A stretch of DNA of 56,907 nt, from assembly GCA_021324455.1 (NCBI GenBank), contig JAJPJA010000061.1, positions 1 to 56,907 on the forward strand. Direction: 5' to 3'. Made by a program: the position numbers and the translations under genes. This DNA is from Pseudomonadota bacterium (GTDB lineage: Bacteria > Desulfobacterota > Binatia > Binatales > Binataceae). Shown here one piece after another: positions 1-7,695 of this stretch. The notes beneath the pieces were generated by a model. That model searched no databases. It was not told the DNA's origin and saw only the letters and a program-made list of their open reading frames with translations. Numbering within the stretch: position 1 is the first letter of the stretch; every line of letters starts with the position of its first letter.

Positions 1-2
1 GT

Positions 3-101
3 CCGGATTTAATCGATATTCTGCCGTTGGTGTCGTTCGGGGTGAACTCCAACATCGCGAACCCCCCGGCACGCTGGCCACCAGCGCGGGTCGAGCGTTA
101 A
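3..101 (+). CDS. Possible C-terminal end of a gene cut by the window edge
   Basis: Frame 3 is open from the window start to a TAA at 99-101, giving 32 residues that include the stretch VSFGVNSNIANPPARW. The composition looks protein-like, but no family is recognisable and the other frames are also short and open. It may be the tail of a plus-strand gene that starts outside the window, or chance. Confidence 0.25.
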   Translation, partial: PDLIDILPLVSFGVNSNIANPPARWPPARVER

Positions 102-271
102 TCGCAATAGAGGCGACAGGCCGGTGAGACTGATTCCGGTCTTAAAAAAAGTCTAATCACTCCAACGGATGAGCGCAACGAAGAACCCGGTCAAGCCGGG
201 CGATGCGCCCGCCGGCGTCTATACAGCTTGTGTGGTCCGCGGCGTTCCCGAATGGAAAGAACGCGACCCGG

Positions 272-1207
272 CTAAAAAATGGCCAGCGGATTGACCGGCG
301 ACGCGGTGCCGCGCTTGAGCAGCAACGGCGCCATCACGAACTGGAACGCGTACCGTCCGCTGCGCGCGCACTGTTCCGACAGCGCTTCCAAATCGGCGTT
401 ATCAATCAGATGGATTCCCATCACAACCAGCGTGCCGATGTGGATCGGCAGACCGATGTCGTCATAGCCGCTGGGGATCACGTCGCTGGTGCCGTCGCAG
501 CCCAGGATCGCGACGCGCCGCTCGTGGATCCACGGCAGGCAGGTCACGTCGAGTCCGGCCATGTCGATGAGTCCCCGAGTGGGCGGCTCCCATCCGCGTT
601 TAGCGGCGCGCCGTTTCGGCCTTCCCGTCCGGATTAACAGCACATCGCCCTCTTCCACCTTCACGCCGTGGTCCGTTTCCGCGGCTTCGAGATCTTCGGG
701 ATAAAGATGATGCCCAGGCTCAAACCAATGCACGCCTTTGACCTTGGCGATATCCAGCAGCACGCCGCGGCTGACCACGCCCGGAGTCGCGACTTCGATC
801 GAGCATTTTCTGGCGCCATGAGAGCCGACTTCGGCGGCGTCAAAACCGTTATACATCTTGCCCTGCCAGAAAACATGGCACAGCGCGTCCAGATGCGTGG
901 TGGCAAAGCCATGGGGCGAGATGGCGAAATAATCCGCCACCCCGGCCATAGCCTGGCGCGGCGAGTCCGATCCCGCCTGCATCATCAAATGCGTCACCGG
1001 GGTGGGATTGTCATTGGCGGTCACCGTCGCCAGCGGCAGCGACATCGAAATGACCTGTCCGGTCCTGACCAGGGCGCCGGCCGCCGCGCGTTTGGCGTCG
1101 GTAATGAAATTGAGCGCGCCGCGCTGGTCGTCCTTGCCCCATCTGCCCCAGTTGCTGAGTTTTTCGAACAGGCCTTTCACTTCGGCTGAAGATAATTGCT
1201 GTGCCAC
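272..1207 (-). CDS. Cyclase family protein (kynurenine-formamidase-like metal hydrolase)
   Basis: This 311-residue protein belongs to the cyclase family (PF04199), metal-dependent hydrolases related to bacterial kynurenine formamidase that act on amide, ester or lactone substrates. The family metal motif HxDxxxH is visible as HLDALCH in the first half. The N-terminus shares NWGRWGKDDQ and the C-terminus shares SPVNPLAIF-type sequence with the paralogue at 18795-19730. The start is GTG at 1207 with AAGGAT about 9 nt upstream. It lies 65 nt downstream of a D-aminoacylase-type amidohydrolase on the same strand, so the two probably form a catabolic pair. The substrate is unknown. The family call is firm and the reaction is not. 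Confidence 0.88.
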   Translation of the reverse strand: MAQQLSSAEVKGLFEKLSNWGRWGKDDQRGALNFITDAKRAAAGALVRTGQVISMSLPLATVTANDNPTPVTHLMMQAGSDSPRQAMAGVADYFAISPHGFATTHLDALCHVFWQGKMYNGFDAAEVGSHGARKCSIEVATPGVVSRGVLLDIAKVKGVHWFEPGHHLYPEDLEAAETDHGVKVEEGDVLLIRTGRPKRRAAKRGWEPPTRGLIDMAGLDVTCLPWIHERRVAILGCDGTSDVIPSGYDDIGLPIHIGTLVVMGIHLIDNADLEALSEQCARSGRYAFQFVMAPLLLKRGTASPVNPLAIF

Positions 1208-1272
1208 CTGAAAAATCCTTTCTGTTTGACGATGCTCGCCGATATCGCCTCCGGCGGCGGACGCTTTCGGCC

Positions 1273-2943
1273 TTACATTGCCTGGGAACGGATCACCTTC
1301 CCCGGCATCGCGCCCGTATGCCGCCCGTGCTCGTAAAGCACCTGGCCATTTACCACCGTATATTCGATCCCGTTGGCCTTGACCACGAACCGCTCGCCGC
1401 TGCCGGGCAGGTCGCGCACCAGCTGCTGACGCCCGGCGGGACCGACGGTATCGAGGTCAAAGACGGTAACGTCGGCAGCCATCCCCGCCGCCAGCCGCCC
1501 GCGTCCCACGATACCGAACAGATCCGCGGGTTCCGAGGTGATGCGTTTGATCGCGTGCTCCAGCGTCAGCACCTGCCGATCGCGCACCCAATGTCCCAAC
1601 AGATAGGTGGGATAGCCGGCTTCGCAATGAGAATTGACGTGAGCGCCGCCGTCGGACAATCCGATGATGGTGCGCGGGTCGCCGATCAATTCGTGGATGC
1701 GATCCTCTTCGGCCGGAATCATGGTGAAGCGCGCCGCCAAATCGTCTTCCAGCGCCACGTCGAGGAAGGTATCGACCGGGTCCCGGCCGCGCCGGCGCGC
1801 GATCTCGTCGATGGTCATGCCCACCAACGGCCGCAACTCCTCGCGCTTGGTGTCATCCACAGCGATTCGCGCCATGTCAACCTTGAAGCGCTTGAAGGTC
1901 TTGAGCTCCTCGCGAAAAGCGCCGCGGAATTCGGCGCTGGCGTAAAGCTTCTTCTGTTCCTCGCGGGTCTGGTTGAAGGCGGGACGCCACGACTGCATCG
2001 AGGCGAAGATGCCGGGCGCGCGCAAATCGATACTGACAATTATCGGCACCGCACTGACTTGCGGAATCCCGCCGCGCCCAATCAACGGCTCGGCCTTCTT
2101 CAACGTCTGCCAATGCCCGTCCTGCCCGCGAATCGACACCAGCAGCCACGTCACCGGGCGGTTGGCCGCACAAAGCAGGTCGTCGAGCAGTTGGTACTCC
2201 TCGTCGGTGAGAATGCCGATGGTTTTGGTCAGCGCGATTTCAATCGCGCCGCGGTTCAGTTCCTTCAGCACGCCCGCGTACGCCATCAGCTCGTCGTGGC
2301 TGGCAAGCCGGCAGGCCAGCGGCCGCGCCTGGTAGCCGATATGATTGGAAAAAGTGGTGGTGGAGAAACCGAAGGCGCCGGCGGCGATCGCGTCGCGCAG
2401 CAGGGCGCGGATGCGCGCGAGTTCGTCGGGCCGCGCCGCGCGGTCCATCGACTCCTCTCCCATGACGAAATGGCGAAATGGCGTCAGCGGGGCGAGGAAG
2501 CCGAGATTGATACCGCAGGCACGGCGCGCCGCCGCGTTCATGAATTCGTCAAAGCCAATCCACTCCCAACTGATTCCCTTTGACAGCGCGTCGAACGGGA
2601 TGCCCTCCACGTTGACCAGGTCCCACGCAGCGATTTCGCGCACTTCGGGCTTGCATGGCGCGATACCGACGCCACAGTTGCCCATAATCACGCTGGTCAC
2701 GCCGTGCCATGAGGTGGAAGTGACGAGCGGGTCCCAGCAGATCTGGGCGTCATAATGCGTATGCGGATCGACGAAGCCGGGCGCGACGACCAGATCGGAG
2801 GCGTCGATCACGCGCGCGGCGCCGGCGCGAATCTTGCCAATTTCGGCGATTTTGTCCCCGGCAATCGCAACGTCCGCACGAACCGCCGGGGCGCCGGTGC
2901 CGTCAACCACGGTGCCGTTCCTGATCAGCAGGTCATAGCTCAT
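1273..2943 (-). CDS. N-acyl-D-amino-acid deacylase family amidohydrolase
   Basis: This 556-residue cytosolic zinc amidohydrolase is of the D-aminoacylase/AAJB type. The N-terminal beta-sandwich begins YDLLIRNGTVVDGTG. The metal-binding HTHYDAQICWDP follows near residue 65, and the late motif GLSDGGAHVNSHCE with GRLAAGMAADVTVFD closes the barrel. An upstream in-frame start exists at 3042, but ATG at 2943 is preceded by GGAGGAG about 6 nt away and matches the family N-terminus, so I chose 2943. Known members remove N-acyl groups from D-amino acids, but many relatives in catabolic clusters hydrolyse other cyclic or acyl amides. Its neighbours are a cyclase-family hydrolase downstream and a rhodanese upstream. 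Confidence 0.88.
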   Translation of the reverse strand: MSYDLLIRNGTVVDGTGAPAVRADVAIAGDKIAEIGKIRAGAARVIDASDLVVAPGFVDPHTHYDAQICWDPLVTSTSWHGVTSVIMGNCGVGIAPCKPEVREIAAWDLVNVEGIPFDALSKGISWEWIGFDEFMNAAARRACGINLGFLAPLTPFRHFVMGEESMDRAARPDELARIRALLRDAIAAGAFGFSTTTFSNHIGYQARPLACRLASHDELMAYAGVLKELNRGAIEIALTKTIGILTDEEYQLLDDLLCAANRPVTWLLVSIRGQDGHWQTLKKAEPLIGRGGIPQVSAVPIIVSIDLRAPGIFASMQSWRPAFNQTREEQKKLYASAEFRGAFREELKTFKRFKVDMARIAVDDTKREELRPLVGMTIDEIARRRGRDPVDTFLDVALEDDLAARFTMIPAEEDRIHELIGDPRTIIGLSDGGAHVNSHCEAGYPTYLLGHWVRDRQVLTLEHAIKRITSEPADLFGIVGRGRLAAGMAADVTVFDLDTVGPAGRQQLVRDLPGSGERFVVKANGIEYTVVNGQVLYEHGRHTGAMPGKVIRSQAM

Positions 2944-3078
2944 GGTGCTCCTCCGCGCGCTGGGGTTTGATGTAATACAATCCGGCGCAATTCTCAAAGC
3001 GGACAGCGCGACCGGCGTCAATGCCTTCTCATCGCGGCGCAAGCGCCTTTGCGCGCCGGCCCTGAAAATCGGCCATGC

Positions 3079-3537
3079 CTATTCGGCCGGCGCGGACGCT
3101 ACCTTCTGGCCTGCTTCCTTCCAACCCGTAATCCCGTCCGCCATCACGCTGACGTTCTTGTATCCGGCCTGAACCGCCCGCCGGGCGGCCGTATGCGACG
3201 CCATTCAAAGCGTACTGTGGCAGTAGAACACCAGCGGTGTGTTGCGATCCGGCGGCAGCTCCGCCGCGACGTTGTAATGCATCGCCGAGGGCAGCAGATG
3301 CGCGCCCGGAATGATGCCCTCGCTTTCGCGCACATCAGGCGGATTGGCGTCGTAAATCATCACTTTGGAATTGCGCTTCGCCATCATCGCGGCCAGATCC
3401 GAAACATGGATGATCTTGAACCCCTGCTCGCCTTCGATCTTTGACAGCAGGTCGCCGATGCTGAGGGCGCGCGCCGGCGCGCTCATCCCGACGCACGCAA
3501 TCATCGCGACGGCTGCGATTATTCCGAGTTTACGCAT
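3079..3537 (-). CDS. Predicted selenoprotein: exported rhodanese-like protein with in-frame TGA (Sec111)
   Basis: Residues 1-24 are a signal peptide ending at APARA. The rhodanese fold follows, with IIHVSDLAAMM, a DAN loop, GIIPGAHLL and LVFYCHSTL. At residue 111 (3205-3207) there is a TGA. The frame then continues MASHTAARRAVQAG, YKNVSVMADGITGWK and EAGQKV to a TAG at 3079-3081. That continuation is the canonical rhodanese C-terminus. Related cysteine-containing rhodaneses have YC-x4-C-x-A-S-H-x-A-A, so the TGA replaces the second cysteine exactly. A GC-rich hairpin lies downstream (3172-3190). Read through, the protein is 152 residues; read as a stop, it lacks one third of the domain. The role would be periplasmic sulfur or selenium redox transfer. 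A nonsense mutation is the alternative. Confidence 0.75.
3172..3190 (-). promoter_or_regulatory. SECIS-like hairpin downstream of the rhodanese TGA
   Basis: Read on the minus strand, CCGCCC (3188-3183) pairs with GGGCGG (3179-3174) around a 3-nt loop GGC (3182-3180). Two G-U pairs can extend the base. The apical loop starts 22 nt after the TGA and begins with GG. Bacterial SECIS elements are known to lie just downstream of the UGA, about 16-37 nt to the loop, with a G in the first two loop positions. The fit is structural only; SelB binding is inferred. Confidence 0.6.
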
Positions 3538-3628
3538 ATCCTCTCCGCTGAAACCGATGGTTAATCCCTTGCCCGGCTCAAAGCCACCTGCGCCTCGCGC
3601 AGGGACCGACTGTCGGATTGCAACGCGG

Positions 3629-4639
3629 TTACACGCGAATACAAATCTTGCCGAAATGCCTGCCGCTGGCCAGGTAATCCAAAGCCGCCGGCGCCTCTTC
3701 GAACTGAAACACGCGGTCGATCACCGGACGCATCCGATTGCTTTCGATTGCGCGGTTCATGTCCTCGAACATCTCGCGCGAACCGACCCGAATCCCCACC
3801 ACGTGCGCCGCGCGGAACAGGATGCCGAGCGGGTTGATCTCGCCGCTCATCCCGGTGAGCAGGCCGATCACGGTGATAAAACCGCCGCTGCGAATCGCCT
3901 GCAGCGCATGGGCCAGCGTGCCGGCGCCGCCGACGTCGAGGATATGGTCGGCGCCTTCGCCGTCGGTCAGTTCCATCACGCGCTTATCCCAATCAGGCGT
4001 GGTCTTGTAGTTGATAACTTCGGCGCCCAGCTCGCGCAGACGCGCCATTTTGTTTTCGCTGCCGGTAGTGGCGATTACCCGCGCCCCGCTCATCCGCGCG
4101 AACTGAAGTCCGAAAATCGAAACGCCGCCGGTGCCCTGCACCACGACGGTCTCACCCGCCGCGACATGGCCGGCCGCAACCAGCGCGTTCCACGCGGTGA
4201 CGGCGGCGCAGGGCAGCGTGGCCGCCTCTTCGAAGGAAAAATGCTTTGGGATATGCACCACGGCGCTTTCATGCAGCAGGGCGTACTCCCGCAGCATCCC
4301 GTCGGTATTTCCGCCGCCCAGCGAAGCATCCGCAACCCCGCGCCGCGGGCGGCCGGAAATCCATCCGGGGGTGAAGATGCCGGCCACGCGATCGCCGGCG
4401 CGCACGCGCGTCACTCCCGAACCCACTTCGGCGACTTCGCCGGCCCCGTCGGACAGCGGAATCAGCCCGGGTTTGGTGCCGGCGCCCATTCGTCCCCTGA
4501 TTGTCAGCAGGTCGCGATAGTTGAGCGACGCCGCCCGGACCCGAATCAGAACCTCGCCCGGACCGGGTGAGGGCTTGGGCCGGTCGACCAGGGCCAGCGC
4601 GCCTTCGCCGCCCTTGTTGGTAATTTCGTATGCTTTCAT
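3629..4639 (-). CDS. Zinc-independent MDR family dehydrogenase (quinone oxidoreductase-like)
   Basis: This 336-residue medium-chain dehydrogenase/reductase has a GroES-like N-terminal half with ASLNYRDLLTIRG, where zinc ADHs would carry CGICGSD. It has a Rossmann NAD(P) site VVQGTGGVSIFGLQFA near residue 165. The absence of the catalytic and structural zinc cysteines argues for a quinone oxidoreductase or enoyl reductase activity. ATG at 4639 was chosen over the in-frame ATG at 4651 because it begins the family sequence MKAYEI and has GGAG about 8 nt upstream. It lies between the GFA-like gene and the rhodanese on the same strand. The substrate is unknown. Confidence 0.88.
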   Translation of the reverse strand: MKAYEITNKGGEGALALVDRPKPSPGPGEVLIRVRAASLNYRDLLTIRGRMGAGTKPGLIPLSDGAGEVAEVGSGVTRVRAGDRVAGIFTPGWISGRPRRGVADASLGGGNTDGMLREYALLHESAVVHIPKHFSFEEAATLPCAAVTAWNALVAAGHVAAGETVVVQGTGGVSIFGLQFARMSGARVIATTGSENKMARLRELGAEVINYKTTPDWDKRVMELTDGEGADHILDVGGAGTLAHALQAIRSGGFITVIGLLTGMSGEINPLGILFRAAHVVGIRVGSREMFEDMNRAIESNRMRPVIDRVFQFEEAPAALDYLASGRHFGKICIRV

Positions 4640-4684
4640 TTTCGACTCCATCGAACACGAGCGGCGGTCGATACCAGGCTTTGG

Positions 4685-5143
4685 CTACTTTCCCTCGTTA
4701 ATCGCCCGGATTGCCGCCGCCAGTCCCGGATACCATTTCTCGTGTCTGGGCAAATTATCGTTCAGATCCAGCCATGGCGCCTTCGAGGACACCCATCCGT
4801 GGCGCAGCTCTTCCCTGGGCGAGCCTGGCCATTGGCATCCATCGATGGTCGCGGTCGAGATCGAAATGACGTTGGGAAAAGCCGCCACCTCGCCGGCCAC
4901 GTGCGTGCCGCAATTCCTGCAAAAACGCCGCGATACTCCGGGCGAGGTGCTGAACGCTCCCATGCTGTCGGCGCCGCTCTCCCATCGAAAGCCGCTGCGC
5001 GGGAACATCGAATAGGTGACGAACGCCGCGCCATGAATGCGGCGGCAATTGGAGCAATGGCAATGATGCGTATAGCCGGCCGGCGCCGTGATGGTGTAAC
5101 GCACCTGCCCGCAGAAGCATCCGCCGGTCAGCTTCAAAGCCAT
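4685..5143 (-). CDS. GFA/CENP-V family zinc protein
   Basis: This 152-residue protein has the GFA (glutathione-dependent formaldehyde-activating enzyme-like) fold. Zinc-binding cysteine sets are visible: GGCFCGQVRY at the N-terminus, HHCHCSNCRRIHGAAF near residue 30, and RRFCRNCGTHVAG near residue 80. True formaldehyde-glutathione activity is disputed for much of this family, so the reaction is left open. It sits 45 nt upstream of the MDR dehydrogenase and 33 nt downstream of a SnoaL-like protein, all on the minus strand, which suggests one transcript. Confidence 0.9.
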   Translation of the reverse strand: MALKLTGGCFCGQVRYTITAPAGYTHHCHCSNCRRIHGAAFVTYSMFPRSGFRWESGADSMGAFSTSPGVSRRFCRNCGTHVAGEVAAFPNVISISTATIDGCQWPGSPREELRHGWVSSKAPWLDLNDNLPRHEKWYPGLAAAIRAINEGK

Positions 5144-5176
5144 CTTGCTCTTGCCTCCCGCAAAAATGCCAATCGA

Positions 5177-5563
5177 TCAGGGTCTGGTCAGATCGGCGAC
5201 TTTGGTCAGGTCGGTATAGACGCGCAGACAAGTGATTTTGTCCCGCGGAATTTCCCATACCATGCAGGCGTCGTTTTCATAGGCGCGGCCGTTGAAGGCT
5301 TGCCCGCGATGCGTTGCTTCGGCGATCACGGTGGTGCCGGCCTCGTAGAAATGATGGAACTCCGCCTGCTGGCCCGCGGGAAACAGGCTCTCGCGCGCGG
5401 CGGCGGCGCGGATAGCGTCCTTGCCGCGCCACGGATTTTTGAAATTGCCCGCCGGATACCAGATCACGTCGTCGGCCACGCACTGGCAAATCCCCTCAAC
5501 GTCGCGGCGCATCCACGCCAGCCACATGCGCCGCGCCAGTTCGGTCCGCTCTCCCGACTTCAT
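5177..5563 (-). CDS. SnoaL-like / NTF2-superfamily protein
   Basis: This 128-residue single-domain protein starts with the helical RMWLAWMRRDVEGICQCVADDVIWYPAG pattern (shown here in parts: RRMWLAWMRRD, then DDVIWYP) and continues with WRGKDAIRAAAARE, features of the SnoaL/limonene-epoxide-hydrolase cone fold. It ends in the usual beta strands (YENDACMVWEIPRDKI, LRVYTDL). Such proteins bind small hydrophobic ligands and are isomerases, cyclases or accessory proteins. It follows the amidohydrolase by 20 nt in the same direction, so the two probably work on the same compound. The function cannot be narrowed from sequence. Confidence 0.85.
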   Translation of the reverse strand: MKSGERTELARRMWLAWMRRDVEGICQCVADDVIWYPAGNFKNPWRGKDAIRAAAARESLFPAGQQAEFHHFYEAGTTVIAEATHRGQAFNGRAYENDACMVWEIPRDKITCLRVYTDLTKVADLTRP

Positions 5564-5583
5564 CGCATGTTGCTCGATTCAGT

Positions 5584-6798
5584 TCACGTCAGCCTGTAAA
5601 CCCTGGCGGCATTCTCGCCCAGGATTGCGCGCCGCGCATGATCGTCCATCCCGTCCACCAGTCCCTTCAGGTCCTCCATATAGGTGGCGGGATGGTTGGA
5701 ATGCGGATAGTCGCTGGCCCAGAAGAACTTGTCCTCGCCGACGATCCTGGTCAGCGGAGCGACGCAGCGCTCAAACGGGTCGGCCGAGATGAAGCATTGG
5801 CGCCTGAAATAGTACGACGGCTTTTCCTTAAGCCGCACCGAACCGCCCGCCGTCGTGCCCCGATACAGCGCGTCGGTCCAGTCCAGCCACGATCCGATCC
5901 ATCCCGCGCTGGACTCCAGCACCACCAGCTTCAAGCGGGGAAACCGATCGAATACGCCGTAGGCAAACAGGCTCGCCAGCGCCATCTGCACCGCCGAGAT
6001 GCCGCTGGCGTTGAAATACCAGTCCGACCAGTTCATGTCGTCGAAGCGGTGATGCAGGCTGAGCGCGGGATTGTCGAGCGACGGATGCAGCGCGAGGGGC
6101 ACGTCGAGATCCTGCGCCGCCGCAAACACCGGGTCGTGATCGGGATGCCCGTGCGATTTGCGGTTCATGGTGTAGCAGTAAACCCACGCGCCTTTGCATC
6201 CGTCCTTGATGGCCCGCTCCAGCTCGCGCACCGCCGCCTCCGGATCGGCCAGCACCAGGTGCGCGACCGCGATCAGCCGCCCGCCCGAATCGCGGCAGAA
6301 ATCCGCGATCCATCGATTGTAAGCCCGCGCGTACGCGTTGGCCAAATCGACGTCGCTCAGATGCGCGCCCCAGACCAGACCCAGGGTCGGATAGAGGATG
6401 GCCTTGTCGATCTTTTCGTGATCGAGCAGCTCAAGACGTTCCCTGGGGTCCATTGTGCCGAAGCCCGCGCCGTTAAGATACGTCGCGTCCTCGCCCAGAC
6501 CGCGATCGAAAGCCGGCTGACTGGACTGCTTAATCACCGACTGGCGGCGGCGTTGGTTGAATTCGCGGATGCCCTCGTCGCCCAATTCGTTGAGCCGCTT
6601 CATCCCGCCCAGCGACGCCAGAAACGCGGGCGGCACCAGCGTGGAGGGTTTGCCGTCGATCTCCAGATACTCGCGCCCGTCCGCGCCCCTGACGATACGC
6701 ATCGCGCGGCTCCGATATTGCGGCTCGATGTAGCGCATCCAGGTATCGGGCGGCTCGAGGATATGACCGTCGGCGTCAATGACCAGCTCGCGGCTCAT
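5584..6798 (-). CDS. Amidohydrolase-2 family protein
   Basis: This 404-residue protein is of the amidohydrolase-related family PF04909 (ACMSD/decarboxylase-like TIM barrel). The first metal motif is reduced to DADGHILEP at residues 7-15, the form seen in this subfamily. LALHPSLDNPAL lies in the middle and FFWASDYPHSNHP near residue 355 gives the late Asp/His pair. Family members catalyse non-oxidative decarboxylation or hydrolysis of aromatic or cyclic acids. ATG at 6798 has GGAGG about 8 nt upstream. It leads a minus-strand run with the SnoaL, GFA, MDR and rhodanese genes. A related but distinct amidohydrolase is at 51825-52715. Confidence 0.88.
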   Translation of the reverse strand: MSRELVIDADGHILEPPDTWMRYIEPQYRSRAMRIVRGADGREYLEIDGKPSTLVPPAFLASLGGMKRLNELGDEGIREFNQRRRQSVIKQSSQPAFDRGLGEDATYLNGAGFGTMDPRERLELLDHEKIDKAILYPTLGLVWGAHLSDVDLANAYARAYNRWIADFCRDSGGRLIAVAHLVLADPEAAVRELERAIKDGCKGAWVYCYTMNRKSHGHPDHDPVFAAAQDLDVPLALHPSLDNPALSLHHRFDDMNWSDWYFNASGISAVQMALASLFAYGVFDRFPRLKLVVLESSAGWIGSWLDWTDALYRGTTAGGSVRLKEKPSYYFRRQCFISADPFERCVAPLTRIVGEDKFFWASDYPHSNHPATYMEDLKGLVDGMDDHARRAILGENAARVYRLT

Positions 6799-6912
6799 AG
6801 GCGGCCTCCTCCGGCGAGTAATATATCCCCGCCCCGGTTCGGCTCACAAACGGCGCCGCCGCGGCGTTTGCGCTATGATGCCTCAGTTAACGGTGAACGG
6901 CAGGAGGAAAAT

Positions 6913-7635
6913 ATGTCGCTGAAGGACAAAATCGTGGTGGTTATAGGCGGCAGCTCCGGGATGGGCCTGGCAACGGCCAAAGCGGCGATGGCGGAAGGCG
7001 CCAAGGTCGTCATCACCGGACGCTCCGAAGATCGCCTGCGCAGCGCGAGCCAGGACCTGCGCGGCACCGTGCGCACCGTCGCGCTCGACGCCGCTGACGA
7101 AGCCGGCACGCGTGCCCTGTTCGAGGACCTCGGGCACGTGGATCACGTATTCTTCACCGCGGCCACCCTTACCTTCAGTCCGGGCTTCAAGGCCGAGAGT
7201 GCGGCGTTGAGGGCGGCGATCGATACCCGGTTATGGGGCGCCTATTACGCCGCCAAATACGCGGCGCCGAAGATGCCGCCGGAAGGATCGATCACGTTCA
7301 CCACCGGGACGGCGTCGCAAAAGCCGGTTCCGGGACTGGCGATCGTGGCGGCCTCCTGCGGCGCGGTGGAGGCGCTGGCGCGCGCCCTCGCCATTGAACT
7401 GGCTCCGATCAGGGTGAATGTCGTACGGCCCGGCCTGATCGACACTCCCCTGCACGAAAAGCTTTTGGGCGGCAAGGAGCGGGCGCTGAAACAAATCGCC
7501 GCCGGCGCCGCCCGTCTGCCGCTTAAGCGCGCGGGCCGTTCCGAAGACGTCGCGGAGGCGGCGTTGTTCCTGATGAAGAACTGTTTCGCCACCGGAATCA
7601 CGCTGACGCTGGACGGCGGCCACCTGCTGGCTTGA
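6913..7635 (+). CDS. SDR family protein with a degenerate active site
   Basis: This 240-residue short-chain dehydrogenase/reductase has a clear cofactor loop, IGGSSGMGLATA near residue 11, and typical IRVNVVRPGLIDTPL after the active-site helix. Where the family has YxxxK, this protein reads VAASCGAVEA, so both catalytic Tyr and Lys are replaced. It may be a non-classical SDR that uses other residues, or a ligand-binding or regulatory protein. The start ATG is preceded by AGGAGG. The reading frame is open far upstream, but nothing before 6913 is protein-like. It is divergent from the amidohydrolase and ends before a strong shared terminator. Confidence 0.88.
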   Translation: MSLKDKIVVVIGGSSGMGLATAKAAMAEGAKVVITGRSEDRLRSASQDLRGTVRTVALDAADEAGTRALFEDLGHVDHVFFTAATLTFSPGFKAESAALRAAIDTRLWGAYYAAKYAAPKMPPEGSITFTTGTASQKPVPGLAIVAASCGAVEALARALAIELAPIRVNVVRPGLIDTPLHEKLLGGKERALKQIAAGAARLPLKRAGRSEDVAEAALFLMKNCFATGITLTLDGGHLLA

Positions 7636-7642
7636 GCGGAAA

Positions 7643-7677
7643 AAAAAGGAGCGCCCGCAGCCCGGGCGCTCCTTTTT
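7643..7677. terminator. Bidirectional rho-independent terminator
   Basis: The two 15-nt arms AAAAAGGAGCGCCCG and CGGGCGCTCCTTTTT are perfectly complementary around a 5-nt loop. The stem is GC-rich with a T-run on each strand. It lies between the convergent SDR (plus) and DUF1329 (minus) genes and should stop transcription in both directions. Confidence 0.93.
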
Positions 7678-7695
7678 GGGTTGCTTCGCCGGACC

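Noticed and set aside
1201..2583. 460-residue plus-strand frame antisense to the D-aminoacylase-type gene
   Set aside because: A codon-bias shadow of the real minus-strand gene; no domain pattern.
3205..3537. A complete 110-residue rhodanese ending at the TGA
   Set aside because: The frame after the TGA continues with the rest of the rhodanese domain, so the stop is treated as a selenocysteine codon or, failing that, a nonsense mutation.
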